Source of the DNA: Carettochelys insculpta
Taxonomy: Eukaryota > Chordata > Testudines > Carettochelyidae
Direction of reading: 5' to 3'
Assembly (NCBI RefSeq): GCF_033958435.1
Contig: NC_134146.1
Location: 29,906,501-29,970,500 of the forward strand
Length of the DNA: 64,000 nucleotides
The notes under the pieces: generated by a model
Database searches by the model: none
What the model was told of the DNA's origin: nothing
What the model saw: only the letters and a program-made list of their open reading frames with translations
Made by a program: the position numbers and the translations under genes
Shown: positions 34,963-46,493 of the stretch, one piece after another
How the letters are laid out: every line of letters starts with the position of its first letter
Position numbering within the stretch: the first letter of the stretch is position 1

Positions 34963-36400
34963 ATGGATCTGGAGATGCTTCAGTGTTTGATGCAGTGCTT
35001 TGTGATGACTTCCCATGCTGTGCTGCAGTATATTCTGAACTTAGAGCCCATGGAAAATGAGTGGATTGATGTGGAGGAGCACTAATGGATGTCAAGATCT
35101 GGATAGTAGGAACATGAAGTTGCTGGCTGCACTGTAGTCACTCTACACTGTGGAGCACAGGTTCTGGACCCATGAAACTAGCTCAGACTGTTGGGGCCAC
35201 ATCATTTTATAGGCATGGGATGGTCAGCAGTGCCTGCAAAACTTTCACATGTAAAGCCACTTTCATGGAACTTTGTGAAGTGCTGTCTCCTGCCCTGAAG
35301 TGCAGCAATACCAGAATGAGACCAGCTTTGACAATTGAGAAATTTGCTCTGTGGAAGTTTGCAATGCTAGACAGCTACAAGTCAGTAGAAAACCAATTTG
35401 GAGTGGGCAAATGTACAGTGGGGCTTGTTGTCATCTAGGCAGACAAGGCAATCACTAACCTTCTCCTGCAAAAGACAGTGATTCGGGGGAATGAAACATA
35501 GTAGAGGGACATAGTGGATGGATTTGCTCTCATGGGGGTTCTCTAACTGTGGTGGAGCTATAGGTGGAACACACATCCCCATCCTGGCACCGGGACACCA
35601 AACTTCATGGTATGTTAACTACAAGGGGTACTTCTCTATCATGTTGCTTGCGTTGGTGGATCACAAAGGTCATTTCACCAACATCCATATGGGTGGTCGG
35701 GAAGGGTGCATGAATCTTTATGAATTCTGGTTTGTTTAGAAGGCTCCAGAGTTGTACTTTTTTCCCAGACCAGATAATCAATATTGGAGACATGGAAGTG
35801 CCCATAGTGATTCTTGGTGACCCTGCTCACCCCTTGTTCCCTTGGCTCATGAAGCCATACACAGCCATCCTGGATCTCAACAAGAAACTCTTCAACTACA
35901 GGCTGAGCAGATGCAGAATGGTGGTAGAATGTGCATTTGGCCATTTAAAAGCCAGGTGCAGGTGCCTTCTGACCCACCTAGACCTCACTGAAGAAAACAA
36001 GTTGAGTTAGTCTATATCTTCAAAAACAACAAGAAGTCCTGTTTCACCGTATAGACTAACAAATATTTTGGAGCATAAGCTTTCATGGGCAAAGACCCGC
36101 TTCGTCTGCCCACAAAATCTTATGCTCCAAAATATCTGTTAGTCTATTAGGTGCCACAGGGCTTCTTGTTATTTTAGTGAAGAAAACATTACCCTTGTTG
36201 TTAGGGCCTGCTGTATTCTTCATAACATTTGTGAGGCGAAGGTGGAGAATTTCATGCCAGTGTGGGAGGCAGAGGAAGATCTCCTGGCCAGTAATTATCA
36301 GCAACCAGACACAAGGGCAACAGGAAAGCACAGAAAGATGCAATGAAAATCAAGGATGCATTGAAAACCAAGTTTATAAATGAGCATGAAGTGTTCTGAA
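34963..36400 (+). pseudogene. PIF/Harbinger DDE transposase, copy 2 (HARBI1-like)
   Basis: A likely start at 34963 ('MDLEMLQCLMQCFVM') leads into a decayed N-terminus. The helix-turn-helix region (35172-35438) ends 'SYKSVENQFGVGKCTVG' (as 'SYKSVENQ' and following). The core continues without an intron through 'AITNLLLQKTV', 'GFSNCGGAIGGTHIPI' and 'YFSIMLLALVDHKGHF', then 'ILGDPAHPLFPWLMKPY' and 'VVECAFGHLKARCRCLL'. The second Asp (35819-35821) and the Glu (35937-35939) are present. The first catalytic Asp has become Gly (about 35563-35565). Frame changes lie between 35438 and 35518 and again before 35720. After the inserted retroposon the frame resumes with 'LVVRACCILHNIC'. Confidence 0.85.
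36000..36177. mobile_element. Fold-back retroposon inside the transposase, 11-bp TSD
   Basis: 178 bp flanked by 'tgaagaaaaca' at 35989-35999 and 36178-36188. The left half reads 'gttagtctatatcttc' through 'ttttggagcataagctttca' to 'gacccgcttcgtctg'. The right half (from about 36112) is an inverted copy: 'aaaatcttatgctccaaaat', 'ctgttagtctattaggtgcc', 'cttcttgtta'. Such an inverted second half could arise by twin priming or by template switching. Removing it restores the transposase text exactly at the duplication. Confidence 0.8.
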
Positions 36401-36660
36401 CGTCCTGCCACTAACTAGCATTCCCCCTGCCCACACCCATTCTGTTTCCTTGCCCTTAAGAAACAGCCTCCAATTGTGTGACAACCCTCACAACCACACT
36501 CAACCCCCAAGCATGGACCCCAGATCATGTTAACTAAAAAAATGAAACTTTCTTTTTCCAACTTAAAATGTTTTTATTTAGGGGACCCTAATGTCAGAGT
36601 GGTGGGTATAGGGAAAACAAAAGGATAATAAACTCATGGCTATGCTATACTTGTGGTATA

Positions 36661-38947
36661 TTAGCCTTCTGCTGGTGGGTGATTCCCTGGGAGTAGAGTG
36701 CAGGGATCTCTGTGTCCTCCCCCCAACCCCACATTCTGGGGCCCCGATGAGGAGAGGAGGCCGAATGTGTGGAGACAGGAGATATGTGGGGCGGCTGGGG
36801 GGTGGGAGGGGATGGATTGGACAGGGGATGCAGAGCCCCAACCTGGGGAGGGAAATGAATATGGAAAGAGTAGCATATAATGGGAGTGCCGGCAGTGGTT
36901 TGGGGAAGCAGAGCCCTGACCAGGTGAGGGGAATGAATATGGAAAGAATGACATGAAATGGGGCATGTATTGCACTGAGTGCGTAGAGCTTGCAGAGTTT
37001 GAGTTTTGAAGCATTGCTTCCATGATCTCCATCTGCCTGTTCATTATTAACAAAACTGAAGCAAGCATTTTAGTCTGATTGTCCACTGTGGCTCTCCTCC
37101 AACCTCTCAGCTCCTCTTTTTCTTTTCCTGTCACTTCAAAATATTCCATCGTCATTTCCTAATGACTCTTCTTCCTTCTCCACATTTGGGTCAACCTCAG
37201 TTCAGGGGGACTGCAGTCCTCTGACTCCTGTTTCCAAGGTTGTTTTCTGCTTAAAAAACATTTTGAAATATTAAGGGCATTGTCAATAGCAACATTGTTA
37301 TTTTTTTCTCAGAAAAATTATCATACTGATGGAATGAATGGCTGTCTGTCTCTAAGGAAGAACATATTGCAATGGCAAAATCACTCTGTGGACTCTTAAG
37401 GCTGAAGAATGCATGAATCCAGGAAGAATGATTTAAGCTCTTCTGCAGCTGACATTTATCTTGAATACAATCGTAAGCTATCTTTGTTTCACAGGAAAAA
37501 ATAATGTGGAAGCACCCCTTCTGCCATTTGGATGGGGCAGAACTGAGCGGTGGGGGTTTTAAAGCAGGCTGCACCAGGATTTAAAAAATTATTAAAAGTC
37601 ACTGCAGGAGGGCACATGAATTGGGGGGTCTGGTCCCATCGCCCCCCAGCCCAGGCAGAAAGTTGGTGTCTGCTGTGTGTTCGACTGGATGCCAGCTAAG
37701 GGAGAAAGTACGTAGCTGGTGCATGTGCTTCTTAAAACAAAGCCTGGATTTTAGAGCAGGCAGTGTCAGGAGTTAAAGTCTTAAAATTCACTGCAGGCAT
37801 GTGCATGAAACGGGGCAGGGTCCAATTGCCCACCAGCCCAGGGCAAGGGGAGACTTGCAGTGCCATGATTTAAATACCAGTCAGGTTGCATGAGTTTTGT
37901 TCTGTGCTGGGTGGGTCACAGGCAAAAAGTTATTAGTGACGCACGAAACTTCCTATGCATTCTAGGCTGCCAAGGGAGATATGAACATCCTCAGAATAAG
38001 CAAAAAGGATAAGGAGAGATTGCTCTTTCTATCTGGCTACATTGTGGAAAATTTGCAAGAATGCTCTGTGGGGCCATGATTCCGGATTACTTGCTGGTGT
38101 CTTGGCATGGCAACGTGTCTTACCATGAAAGCAGGAACAAGTCAGGTCTCCCCAAAAATCTTGTGAAGAGAATCCAAAAATGCCTGTCTAAGACCTTCAG
38201 TGAGATGTCCAAACAGGATCAGCAGGATCAGTGCTCCATCCCCAGAAATATTAACAAACTGTTCTAAGGGAAACGGGCATAGACACACACACCCCCGATT
38301 GTGCCATACCGTTATCAATATTAAAAAAAAAAAAAGCATACTCACTAGAAGTGCCCTTTGCCACATCCTGGTTTGCCTCCGAAGCCTCCTCCTGGGAAAC
38401 AGGTCCTGGCTTGCAGAATCAGCTTCTGCACAGGACTGCACCCAAATATTGTCCACCTCTTCCTCATCCACCAAATCAGACCCTGCCTCATCATCCTGCC
38501 AAGCAACTCCGACTGAGGAGTCCATGTGTTATTTTTGGGGGAAGAGGTTGTGTCTGTCTCCAGAGTAGCAGGAAGCTCATCACAATAGCAGCATTTCTGG
38601 GGAGAAGCCCCAGACCGAACATTAGTTTCTTAGCTCTTTTGGTAATTCCGCCTGAGCTCCTTGATTTTAATGTGGCGCTGCTGAGTGTCCCTGGTGTACC
38701 CTCTCAATCATGACTTGTGATAAATATCATCATCTCTTTTCTGGTTTTGAGCTGAACGAAGATAGCTTCTTCTCCCCACACAGCACTGAGGTCCTGGATC
38801 TCCTGATGGCTCCATGCTGCGGCTCTTTTGCAACCCTGGGAACTCATGGCTAGTAGGTGTGTTGCAGGGGTGTGCTACTGAAGTTTGCTCATCATGCTGG
38901 CCAGAGAGGAAAGGAAATGAAGTCAAAAGTCCCAGGCTGATGACCAC
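36661..38947 (-). pseudogene. Harbinger Myb/SANT accessory gene, copy 2
   Basis: Minus strand. The front part (38947-38560) includes a Myb/SANT-like helix pattern in 'HIKIKELRRNYQKS' followed by 'SGASPQKCCYCDELPATL', the typical end of that domain in Harbinger proteins. 'DDEAGSDLVDEEEVDN' and the basic 'RRRLRRQTRM' follow (38525-38350). After a probable intron (38340 to about 37160) a C-terminal helical region 'MLASVLLIMNRQMEIMEAML' and a Ser/Pro-rich tail run to 36661. Stops and shifts interrupt it (one after 'NYQKS'). The family's protein binds element ends and imports the transposase. Convergent placement with the transposase supports the call. Confidence 0.7.
37560..37860. repeat. Imperfect tandem duplication, unit about 190 bp
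   Basis: 'cactgcaggagggcacatga' at about 37599 recurs as 'cactgcaggcatgtgcatga' at about 37790. Both are preceded by 'gagcaggc/aagcaggctg' and followed by 'gcccaccagcccagg'-like text. It lies inside the presumed intron of the copy 2 Myb gene. Confidence 0.55.
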
Positions 38948-40782
38948 TGTTTCCTGTCACTTACTTCCTGCTCACCTGGAGAGCAGTGAAAGTGAAGCGA
39001 TGATCAGAAAGGACACATTGAGGGGTATAGTGGGATAGTTTCAGAGGCTAATAAGGTTGATTTTAACAATGTTGCCATCTGCACTTGCATAAGTCAACAC
39101 TGAACAATCAGTTTTTAGGAGTTACTCCCAGTGAATTCAGCAGTACAAAAGTTGACTTTAAGATCCCCTTAAAATTGATTTGCTGAGTGCTGTGGTGAAG
39201 AATGTTGGTTTGTAAATTCGACCTAAGACCTTTAAATTAGATTTTATCTGCTAGTGCAGACCTGGCCCCAGCCTCTAATTTGGCACCTACCATTGCATAA
39301 GTCATAGCACAAAAAACTGCAGGTGCATATGGCAATATTTATGGCCTGATCCATAGTCCAGAGAAGTCAAGGAGACTTCAATGGAAAGTGAAACAAGCAC
39401 TGGGACAGCAACTTGTGATCAAGTGTGCATGCAAGGAAGGAGCTAGAAACAAGCTCTTTCATTCTAAAATGAGCACTTCACTGTGCATTTGCACAGTACA
39501 GCCTGATTATCATCTTTTTGGTCCTTGATTTATTATTATCCTATTTGTTTATTGCTATTTATTGACTACAATGTGGACTGAAGGACAAATTCTTCCATAA
39601 ATTAAAAAGGATTAAATCCTAAGCTACACCATTGCAGCCCTGTAGACTTTGTGATTTGCCCTGAATTTGCATTGGTATCTCAGAATATTTGGCCCTGAGT
39701 CCAGCAGAGTCCATTCTGGAATATTAAAACTTAGTTTTTTTCAATTACCTATATGCCATGATGATGAGTCAAACACATATACGCAAGCAAATATCATAAA
39801 AGCAATCTATGTCTTGCTCTCTGGCTGTGCAAGGGGTTTCTGCGCCTAAGCAAAGTGAGCTCTTTCCATTTAGAATTTTGTGGGAAAAGTTTGAAAAATA
39901 TTTCATTGACATTTTAGTGAAAAATTACTGCTGCTTTTCACCCAATTGTACCAGACACAGAGTGGAGCAGAGTATAGCTATTAACATATTAAGGGGACTA
40001 GCATGGTCTAGATAAATATTGAATTCTGCTATCAAATGGCTTTTGAAGCCTCACCTTCTATTGCTTCATTAGAATTCCCACCATACAAACGAACACTGGC
40101 AGTATCATTTCTCTTTAATTACTCTTGGGCTAGTTTCCAACATGTGCACATTATTTCACACATACTTATTCTCTATCCCCAGTTCCATTCTCTAGTGACT
40201 TTAATAAAGTCTTTACGAGAGTGAGCGCCAAAACTTTTACGGTGTTTGGGCATTGCTGAACTCAGCACTGCAACGCCTGAGGATCCTAAAACTCAGTTTC
40301 AGAAATGGCTTAGGCATTTAGGAGCCTATATCCCACTAACAGTCAATGAGATTTAGGCTCCTGAGTGCCTAAAGCAAGTTTACAAGTTTGTTTTAGGCTC
40401 CCCAGGCAGTTAGGCATTGCAAAGCTCAGTACAGCAGCAACTTCGAACTGCTTTTACAAATCTGAGCCTCAGACCTACCTGTTAACCAAGCACTCTCTCA
40501 CTAGCTGAATTACATACATTTCTCACAGCTTTCCTTAAACTGATTCAGTCCCACAGGGCTCTTCTCTTTTTTCACTATTTAACTCTCTCCAGCGTGCCAA
40601 CTAATTGTTTCTTGAATGACCCCAAAGTTTTGGCTTCCACTCCATTACCATGCCTCCGAGGCCCTTCCTCAGATTTATGAGCTTGATGACATCTGTGTTG
40701 AATTTTATCAAAGAAGTAGTTTCCCTTCATGTCCTCCTTGACCTGTCACATTCCACATAATGGTATTTATATGTCTCTCAGT

Positions 40783-41218
40783 GGCTATGTCTACACTAGC
40801 CCCAAACTTCGAAATGGCCACACAAATGGCCACTTTGAAGTTTACTAATGAAGCGCTGAAATACATATTCAGCGCCTCATTAGCATGCGGGCGGCCGCGG
40901 CACTTCGAAATTGATGCACCTCGCCGGCGTGCGGCTCATCCCAACAGGGCTCCTTTTCAAAAGGACCCCTCCTACTTCAAAGTCCCCTTATTCCTATGAG
41001 CAGATGGGAATAAGGAGACTTCAAAGTAGACGGGGTCCTTTCGAAAAGGAGCCCCGTCAGGATGAGCCACGCGCCGGCGAGGCACGTCAATTTTGAAGTG
41101 CCGCAGCCGCCCGCATGCTAATGAGGCACTGAATATGTATTTCAGCGCTTCATTAGTAAACTTCAAAATGGCCATTTACATGGCCATTTCGAAGTTTGGA
41201 GCTAGTGTAGACACGGCC
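40783..41218. mobile_element. Full palindromic PIF/Harbinger-type MITE, 436 bp, TSD AGT
   Basis: Starts 'ggctatgtctacactagccc' and ends 'ctagtgtagacacggcc', flanked by 'agt' on both sides (40780-40782, 41219-41221). Each arm holds 'cttcgaaatggcca', 'tactaatgaagcgctgaaat', 'gcctcattagcatgcgggc' and 'ctccttttcaaaaggac'. The dyad lies near 41000. Same length and sequence subfamily as 54184-54619; 58540-58960 is a shorter sister. Confidence 0.85.
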
Positions 41219-42329
41219 AGTAAAAACAGAAACTAGTGTAACTTCACTGTAAACCAAATACCATTAGAACTGTCCTCTCCGGGACAAATAGTAGAACACT
41301 CAAAGTACTTTGTTAAGAGGTGCATTAGAAAGAGGTGGAGGGTGCAGGCTGTGAAGGATTGGAATAACTTATTTAGAAGTTAATACTTTCACCTGTTTAT
41401 TTTCTTCATTTAGTGGATACTAACTTGTAGGGAAAGAGGGAATTTCTGTAACTTCCTGCAGGCTTTTCTTGGTATCTTTTAGACTAAACTCAGTTGATAA
41501 AATATGCCACTTCACTTTTAAGCAGAACGTTTGGTTAAATGAGGCTTGGTTGTATCCCCTGCCAGGGTTGAATCAAGGCACAGGCACTTAAGATTTGCAC
41601 CTAGAGCACTGGTTCCTGGAGTCATGTGATTACATCTGTCTCTCTGCTTTCATTTTTTAAAAAAAATGTGTAGCCATTAGGGTTACTAAGGTCAGTCTGA
41701 GAAGATAACTCAAGAGTAACTAATTCAGAGGGCTCTGCATTTCCGGAGGGCAAGAATGCAAGGGGCCCCCAGACCCAAATAGCTATATTTAAATTGCAGT
41801 ATCTAAATCCTGCTTGAACCACTTGTTGCCATCATTATCTCTTTAGAGAAAAGAATGAGTCTCTGGTGCCACGCCCACTGTGTTTGTGAACAAGGGGCCC
41901 CACACCACTATCTCAGTCTCTTTGGAGAGAAAAGAGCTCCACAATCACCACCACTTTGCATGAGGGCAGGGAGCAGGCACAGAGCCCTGTGCCAAGTCTG
42001 TGCCTGGGGGACAAGCTTTCCTTAACCTGGCCCTGTCTCCTGGGGTTGCAGGGTCCCTCTTCAATACATTCCTAGCTCCCCAGCCCCAGTCAATTGATAA
42101 GCAGCCAGAAGCAGGCAGCTTCACAGGTCCAGCTCCAGGTGTTCTAAAGCCAGGTGCCTCCAAAGGCTGCATTCAGTGCTCCTAGAGCCAGAGAATAGTG
42201 AAAATATGACCACCTGGCTTAGGAGACTGGATGACTTTAAAAGTCTGTGCCATCTTCACTCTGCCCAGTCCCTGGAGGATTCCAGACAGCATGTCATGAA
42301 GAAACAGACCAACGATGATCATTCATTAC

Positions 42330-42412
42330 CGTAGTCATGTAGCATTTTAAAGACGAACAAAATGATTTATTAGGTGATGAGCTTTCATGGGACAGACCCA
42401 CTTCTTCACACT
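42330..42412 (+). repeat. Retroposon-family fragment
   Basis: 'atgtagcattttaaagacga', 'gatgagctttcatgggacag' and 'acccacttcttcacac' parallel the 'gcaccttatagactaac..gcataagctttcgt..cacttcatc' retroposon but belong to a divergent subfamily. No target duplication was identified. Confidence 0.45.
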
Positions 42413-43819
42413 TTCACTTCTCCAGCACTGATCTCTGCTTCAGTCCTGCCCATCCCTATTTCTATATTTGATCTTGTAGGCAGCCTATTATATTTGTGAG
42501 TTATATTGTAACCTTCTATGGATAAGGATACTGTCTATTTTATTTCATGTTTGTTAAACATTCTGTACATCTATAAGGCTTATGGAATGAAATAACCCAA
42601 TGGCCAGCTCACGTGTGTTGATACAAACCTTATGCCTTTCTCTTCTGTTTGATGTTCCTACATTCACATACTAAGAAGCATAGTCACAAAAGTCTGGGAT
42701 AATTCCCCTGAAGTCAGATCCATATTGTTTATTTTATTTCAAGAAAAGACTTCTCAAGCTCTCAGATCAAAGTCACTGGGATCATTTTCACTCAACACTA
42801 GAAAATCTGAGAAACGCCTTCTATCAATTGAGCTAATACATGTGTTATCTTGAGGAACATATGATGAAGCTTCCTTTAGAGATATGAAAAGTTAAAATAA
42901 ATACTTGAAATCTGTACATTACATTATTTCTGACAGAAGGCAGAAACATCCCTGAAATCAGGAGTGTCCTCAAACATTTAGCAGCATATAAGTGTCTGAA
43001 CAGAATCAGTATTTGGTATTGATACAATGATCCTAAAAGAATTTTTATTATCTCCTCCCTTAAATGACACTAATTTTCGTCTATCACTTCCAGCTATACC
43101 TCCTTCCTGTGTTGTGATATTCTTTGTAGTAATTTCTCTGCCATTAGATTTAATGCCCTTGTCCACGATTTTCAAAAATGGATGGATGTCAAAAGTGAAA
43201 CTCCTAAGTCCACATGGCACCTGAATAAGTGACCTGATTTTAGAACGTGCTAGGCAGCCAGTGCAACAACAGCCTTCCCTGTGCAGCACTCCTGAAAACC
43301 AGATCACTTTTTCTGGTGCTTGTACAGAGAGTGAGAAGTCTATCTTTGGAATCCTGATTGGAAAATCTTGGAACTTGTTTTCAGGATTTCCTTTTAACTC
43401 TTCCAGATGCCTCCTTGGCTCTCCTCTCTGATGTTTCCCAGCTCTCTCTGAGATTACCTCCCTGCTTTCTGATGTTCCTCACTGCTGCTGGATGGCTGCC
43501 TGGCTCTTCAAATTTGATTAGGAAATCACAAAACAGAATGGGAAAAGCCCTTCCGAATCTATTGCAGCTCTTTGCCAGGTCCAGATTGTTCATATTCTTC
43601 AGTGTGTTGCTCAACTCAATATTAAATGATTGAGCTTCCGGCACCCTACCAGAATTATACCGCCTCCAACCCTGCAATGTGTAATGTAGTCCTGTAACCA
43701 TTTAACTGCTTTGCAGTCTTTTTGAGAAGTCCCAGTCCTCTTTTCACTCCCCACAGGGAAGTCTTCTGCAGGGTGCAAAACAGAATAGATACTAGTACTG
43801 TCCCTCCTTTCTACAGTCA

Positions 43820-43885
43820 TAGGTTTTAAGGCTAAGAGAGACCACTGCGATAATTTAGTCGGACCTGCATAACACAGGTTATCGA
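43820..43885 (-). repeat. CR1-like tail fragment
   Basis: 'ataggttttaaggctaagag' and 'cggacctgcataacacagg' follow the same turtle CR1-related tail as 16585-16735. Confidence 0.45.
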
Positions 43886-44125
43886 ATTTTGCCAAGTGCT
43901 TTTTCTACAAAACTGATTGAAAGTTAGTTTAGAGACGGCAGTTTACAGTGACTATAGATGATATTTTATATCCTAATTTTACTGAAAGTTCCCTGCAGGT
44001 CGTTGTAAGTTAACGTATTACTAATCGAGTAGTTTTGGCATAACTGGATACTCCTGCCACTCATCACACTGTCACAAATGGCTCCACTTATCCAGACATC
44101 AGCTCAATACAGAAAATGGCTTTAC

Positions 44126-44346
44126 CTGCTTCCTAAGGTGGTGTCGTTTTCCAGTTGTCGGGTAAGGAGCTTGGCTATGGCACTGAAACTGTTGCTCATA
44201 CGGTAAATATCTCTGCTCTGGTTGCCCAGGATATTTGAGAAGGTGTCGGTGATGTTCTTAATCTCCAGCAGAAGAATATGGTGAAACGAGTGCTCCATGT
44301 TGGCCAGCTGATTCACCAAATAGATCAGACACATCCTGGCTCTCTC
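44126..44346 (-). CDS. VEPH1: VEPH1 coding exon c
   Basis: 221 bp: 73 codons from phase 0, ending with two bases of an Arg codon. The translation '[20 protein letters not shown]', then '[20 protein letters not shown]' and '[20 protein letters not shown]', is almost identical to human VEPH1. It is helical, part of the N-terminal repeat region of the Melted family. The acceptor is 'atggacag', with only a weak pyrimidine tract before it, and the donor is 'gcag|gtaaag'. The last few codons ('ENDTTLGS') differ from mammals, where the variable linker begins. Confidence 0.96.
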
Positions 44347-44734
44347 CTGTCCATTAAAGCGAGATAAATTCATTTTAAAATGAATGCTTTTAAATATTAT
44401 TTTAAAACTAAAGCCGGTTGTGTCTACGTCACCAAGAAAAATACAAAGTCAACGTGCAATGGTTGATTACTGGATTACTGAGACAAGGGCACTTGCATTA
44501 ATGGGTGACATTATTTTACGCACAATTAATTTTATACTATATTACCTAAGTTGGCCTTACCCCAATACTGATGACCTACAATTCTCAGCTGTAGAGAGGA
44601 ACCTGAAAGCACTGCCTTCGGTGTAGCAGCCTATGAACCAAGATGATCTAAAATAGTAGGATGAACCTGGAAACTGCTTCTCAATAAACTTCACAGAAAA
44701 GGAATAAAACTATCCCTTTGAACAGGGCACTGGA

Positions 44735-44825
44735 TCTCAGGTTCTTCTGCTGACTCAGTAATTAGTCTGCTGTGTGAACTTGGGAAGGTCTGTTTACCTT
44801 TTTGTCCTGTGTTTCCCCTCCTACC
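44735..44825 (+). repeat. MIR-like SINE fragment
   Basis: 'ctggatctcaggttcttctg', 'ctgtgtgaacttgggaaggt' and 'cctgtgtttcccctcctacc' follow the MIR consensus (the '..tgtgaccttgggcaagtc..' phrase). Confidence 0.55.
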
Positions 44826-45622
44826 TGATGTAGTTGAAGTTACATTGTACCATCTGCAGGGCAAGCATTATCTGTCACAATGGGCCTGGTTCTCATTTAC
44901 ACTAAAGCCCCTCTGGGAGCATAAAGGATTGAAACCTTCGTTAAGGCACCTTTCTACTAGCAGAATGATGTAAAGGGCTTTAGAAAACCAACACCAAAAT
45001 AGACATTCACATACAAAATCTTCCTCTGAATAACTATAAGGAAATACACAATTTAGGCGAAAAAACCCTACCTGCACTTAAACAGCTGGTAGTTCATTTG
45101 TGCAACCACAGAACAGCATTTAAAGCAATTTTATAAGTATAGCCATCTGCTTAACAGCACAAAGAGCATTTTCACATTAATTGTACATGTTCTTAAAGCT
45201 TTTCCACGTGAATGTCTGTTTTAAAAGGGTTATTAAAGTGTCTTCCATTTAATTTTAGTGGGCTCAGGAGTGATCAGAGCTGTTGCATTTGTAAACGTTA
45301 GTAGCGTCTAAACTAAACAGTCTTTCTCTGTGCACATTCAATGAGTAACAGTCTGACGCTTTATTCTATCAATCACTGTTATCATCTTGTGCCTGCCCTT
45401 GCTTTCACTGAACCAGAGTGAGTCTGGGCATTCAGTTCAGTGGCAGCAGGACCATGGCCTACGTATATTAATATTGTAGACTTTGCAGCTGTCTCTCAAA
45501 GATATAGTGGAACCTCCTCTTTGCAATTGGTAACATCTCCAAGTATAATAAATATTATGCATGTGTGTTATTCTTAAAGTATCTTTAGTATCTTTAAAGT
45601 ACATTTTAGTATCTCCTCTATA

Positions 45623-46077
45623 CAGTAAAACCCCTATTTATGCGATTTCAACTTGCACGTTATTTGGATGAACATGAATGAGTCGAAATCATGAGCAGCA
45701 AGGAGCTGAGAACCAGGCAGCTCCTGGCTCCTCTCTGTTTGTAGAAGATGGGAAAATACTCAGTGCTGCTGCGCTTGCCAGTTTCCCCGCTCCCAGGACT
45801 GGTGAGGAGCTGCAAATCAGGCGGCAGGCTGGCTATCAGATCCCCTCTGCGCCCAGCCACCCTCCACTTGCAGGATCCAGGAGCCAGGCTGCCATCTGGT
45901 TTGCTGCTCCCTGCCAGTCCTGGGAGCCAGGAGCCAGGCTGTTGCCTGGTTCCCAGCTCTCTGCCAGTCCCAGGACCACAGCACTGGTCAGTTTCCCGGC
46001 TCCTACAGCTTGCACGAAATACAACTTACATGTAGTTGCCCAAGAACACAACCTACACGTAAGCTGGGGGTTGACTG
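45623..46077. mobile_element. Tigger/pogo-like MITE with TA duplication
   Basis: 455 bp from 'cagtaaaacccctatttatg' to 'cgtaagctgggggttgactg', inverted termini in the CAGTnnAACCC pattern of Tigger/pogo elements. It is flanked by TA on both sides (45621-45622, 46078-46079). The interior is GC-rich with 'tgggagccaggagccaggct' repeated in variants, so both strands show long false frames. No transposase is present. Confidence 0.75.
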
Positions 46078-46493
46078 TATATGAATCAGATCTGAAAGTG
46101 CTTGTGTGTATGTTTACTTATATCAGATCCTAAATTGTATCTCTGTGAGATGTACCAATGAATTGTTCACTCCATTGACTGTAATGTATTCAAACTCCAC
46201 ATTCATCAAAATATTGGAGGGACGGGTACTCAGAAAAGTGCACTGGTGCCATAAATTTCAGCAGTACTAGTCAGGTCCAATGAAACAGATGTAAGGCCAG
46301 AGATTCAAACAGTGTAATTAAGTGTAGCTCTGTTGAAATCACAGTCTACTCAGTACAAACTCTGTAAGCTGTTATATAAAACCAGAAAGAAATTTTGCTT
46401 TCAGGATCTATAGTAAATAAAAATGAAAAAGATTACAGCAGAAACCAAAACTTCTTTACCTCGTTCCCAAAAGTTACCAGAAAAATACTTGAA

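Larger units (their letters stand above)
34597..39268 (+). mobile_element. Autonomous-type PIF/Harbinger element, copy 2 (inactive)
   Basis: About 4.7 kb from 'gggtatgtctacacttggg' to 'ctagtgcagacctggcccc', imperfect inverted termini. The plus-strand transposase (34963-36400) faces the minus-strand Myb/SANT gene (36661-38947). The subterminal parts are A/T-rich with 'aaagtcaaattt' and 'ttaaattagattttat' in opposed orientation. It differs from copy 1 in composition, in lacking a transposase intron and in protein sequence, so it belongs to another Harbinger lineage. A retroposon (36000-36177) interrupts it. Confidence 0.8.
23382..44125 (-). other. VEPH1: VEPH1 intron c-d, 20.7 kb: content
   Basis: Holds the two Harbinger elements (23773-27103, 34597-39268), MITEs (28551, 28762, 31727, 32740, 40783), a hAT MITE (29605), a solo LTR (32807) and older repeats. 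I recognise nothing in 27110-28390, 28960-29600, 30205-31720, 33450-34310, 39430-40780 or 41220-42320, nor in 42420-43820, where the overlapping open frames look random. A tract near 33836-33850 is A-rich. Confidence 0.6.

Noticed and set aside
42978..43895. Several overlapping 90-109 codon frames on both strands
   Set aside because: No conserved motif, no plausible splice structure and no match to VEPH1. They are probably chance frames.
45678..46133. 151-codon plus-strand frame
   Set aside because: It spans the interior of the Tigger-like MITE (45623-46077) and consists of stuttering Gly/Pro/Ser text from the 'gggagccaggagcc' repeats.
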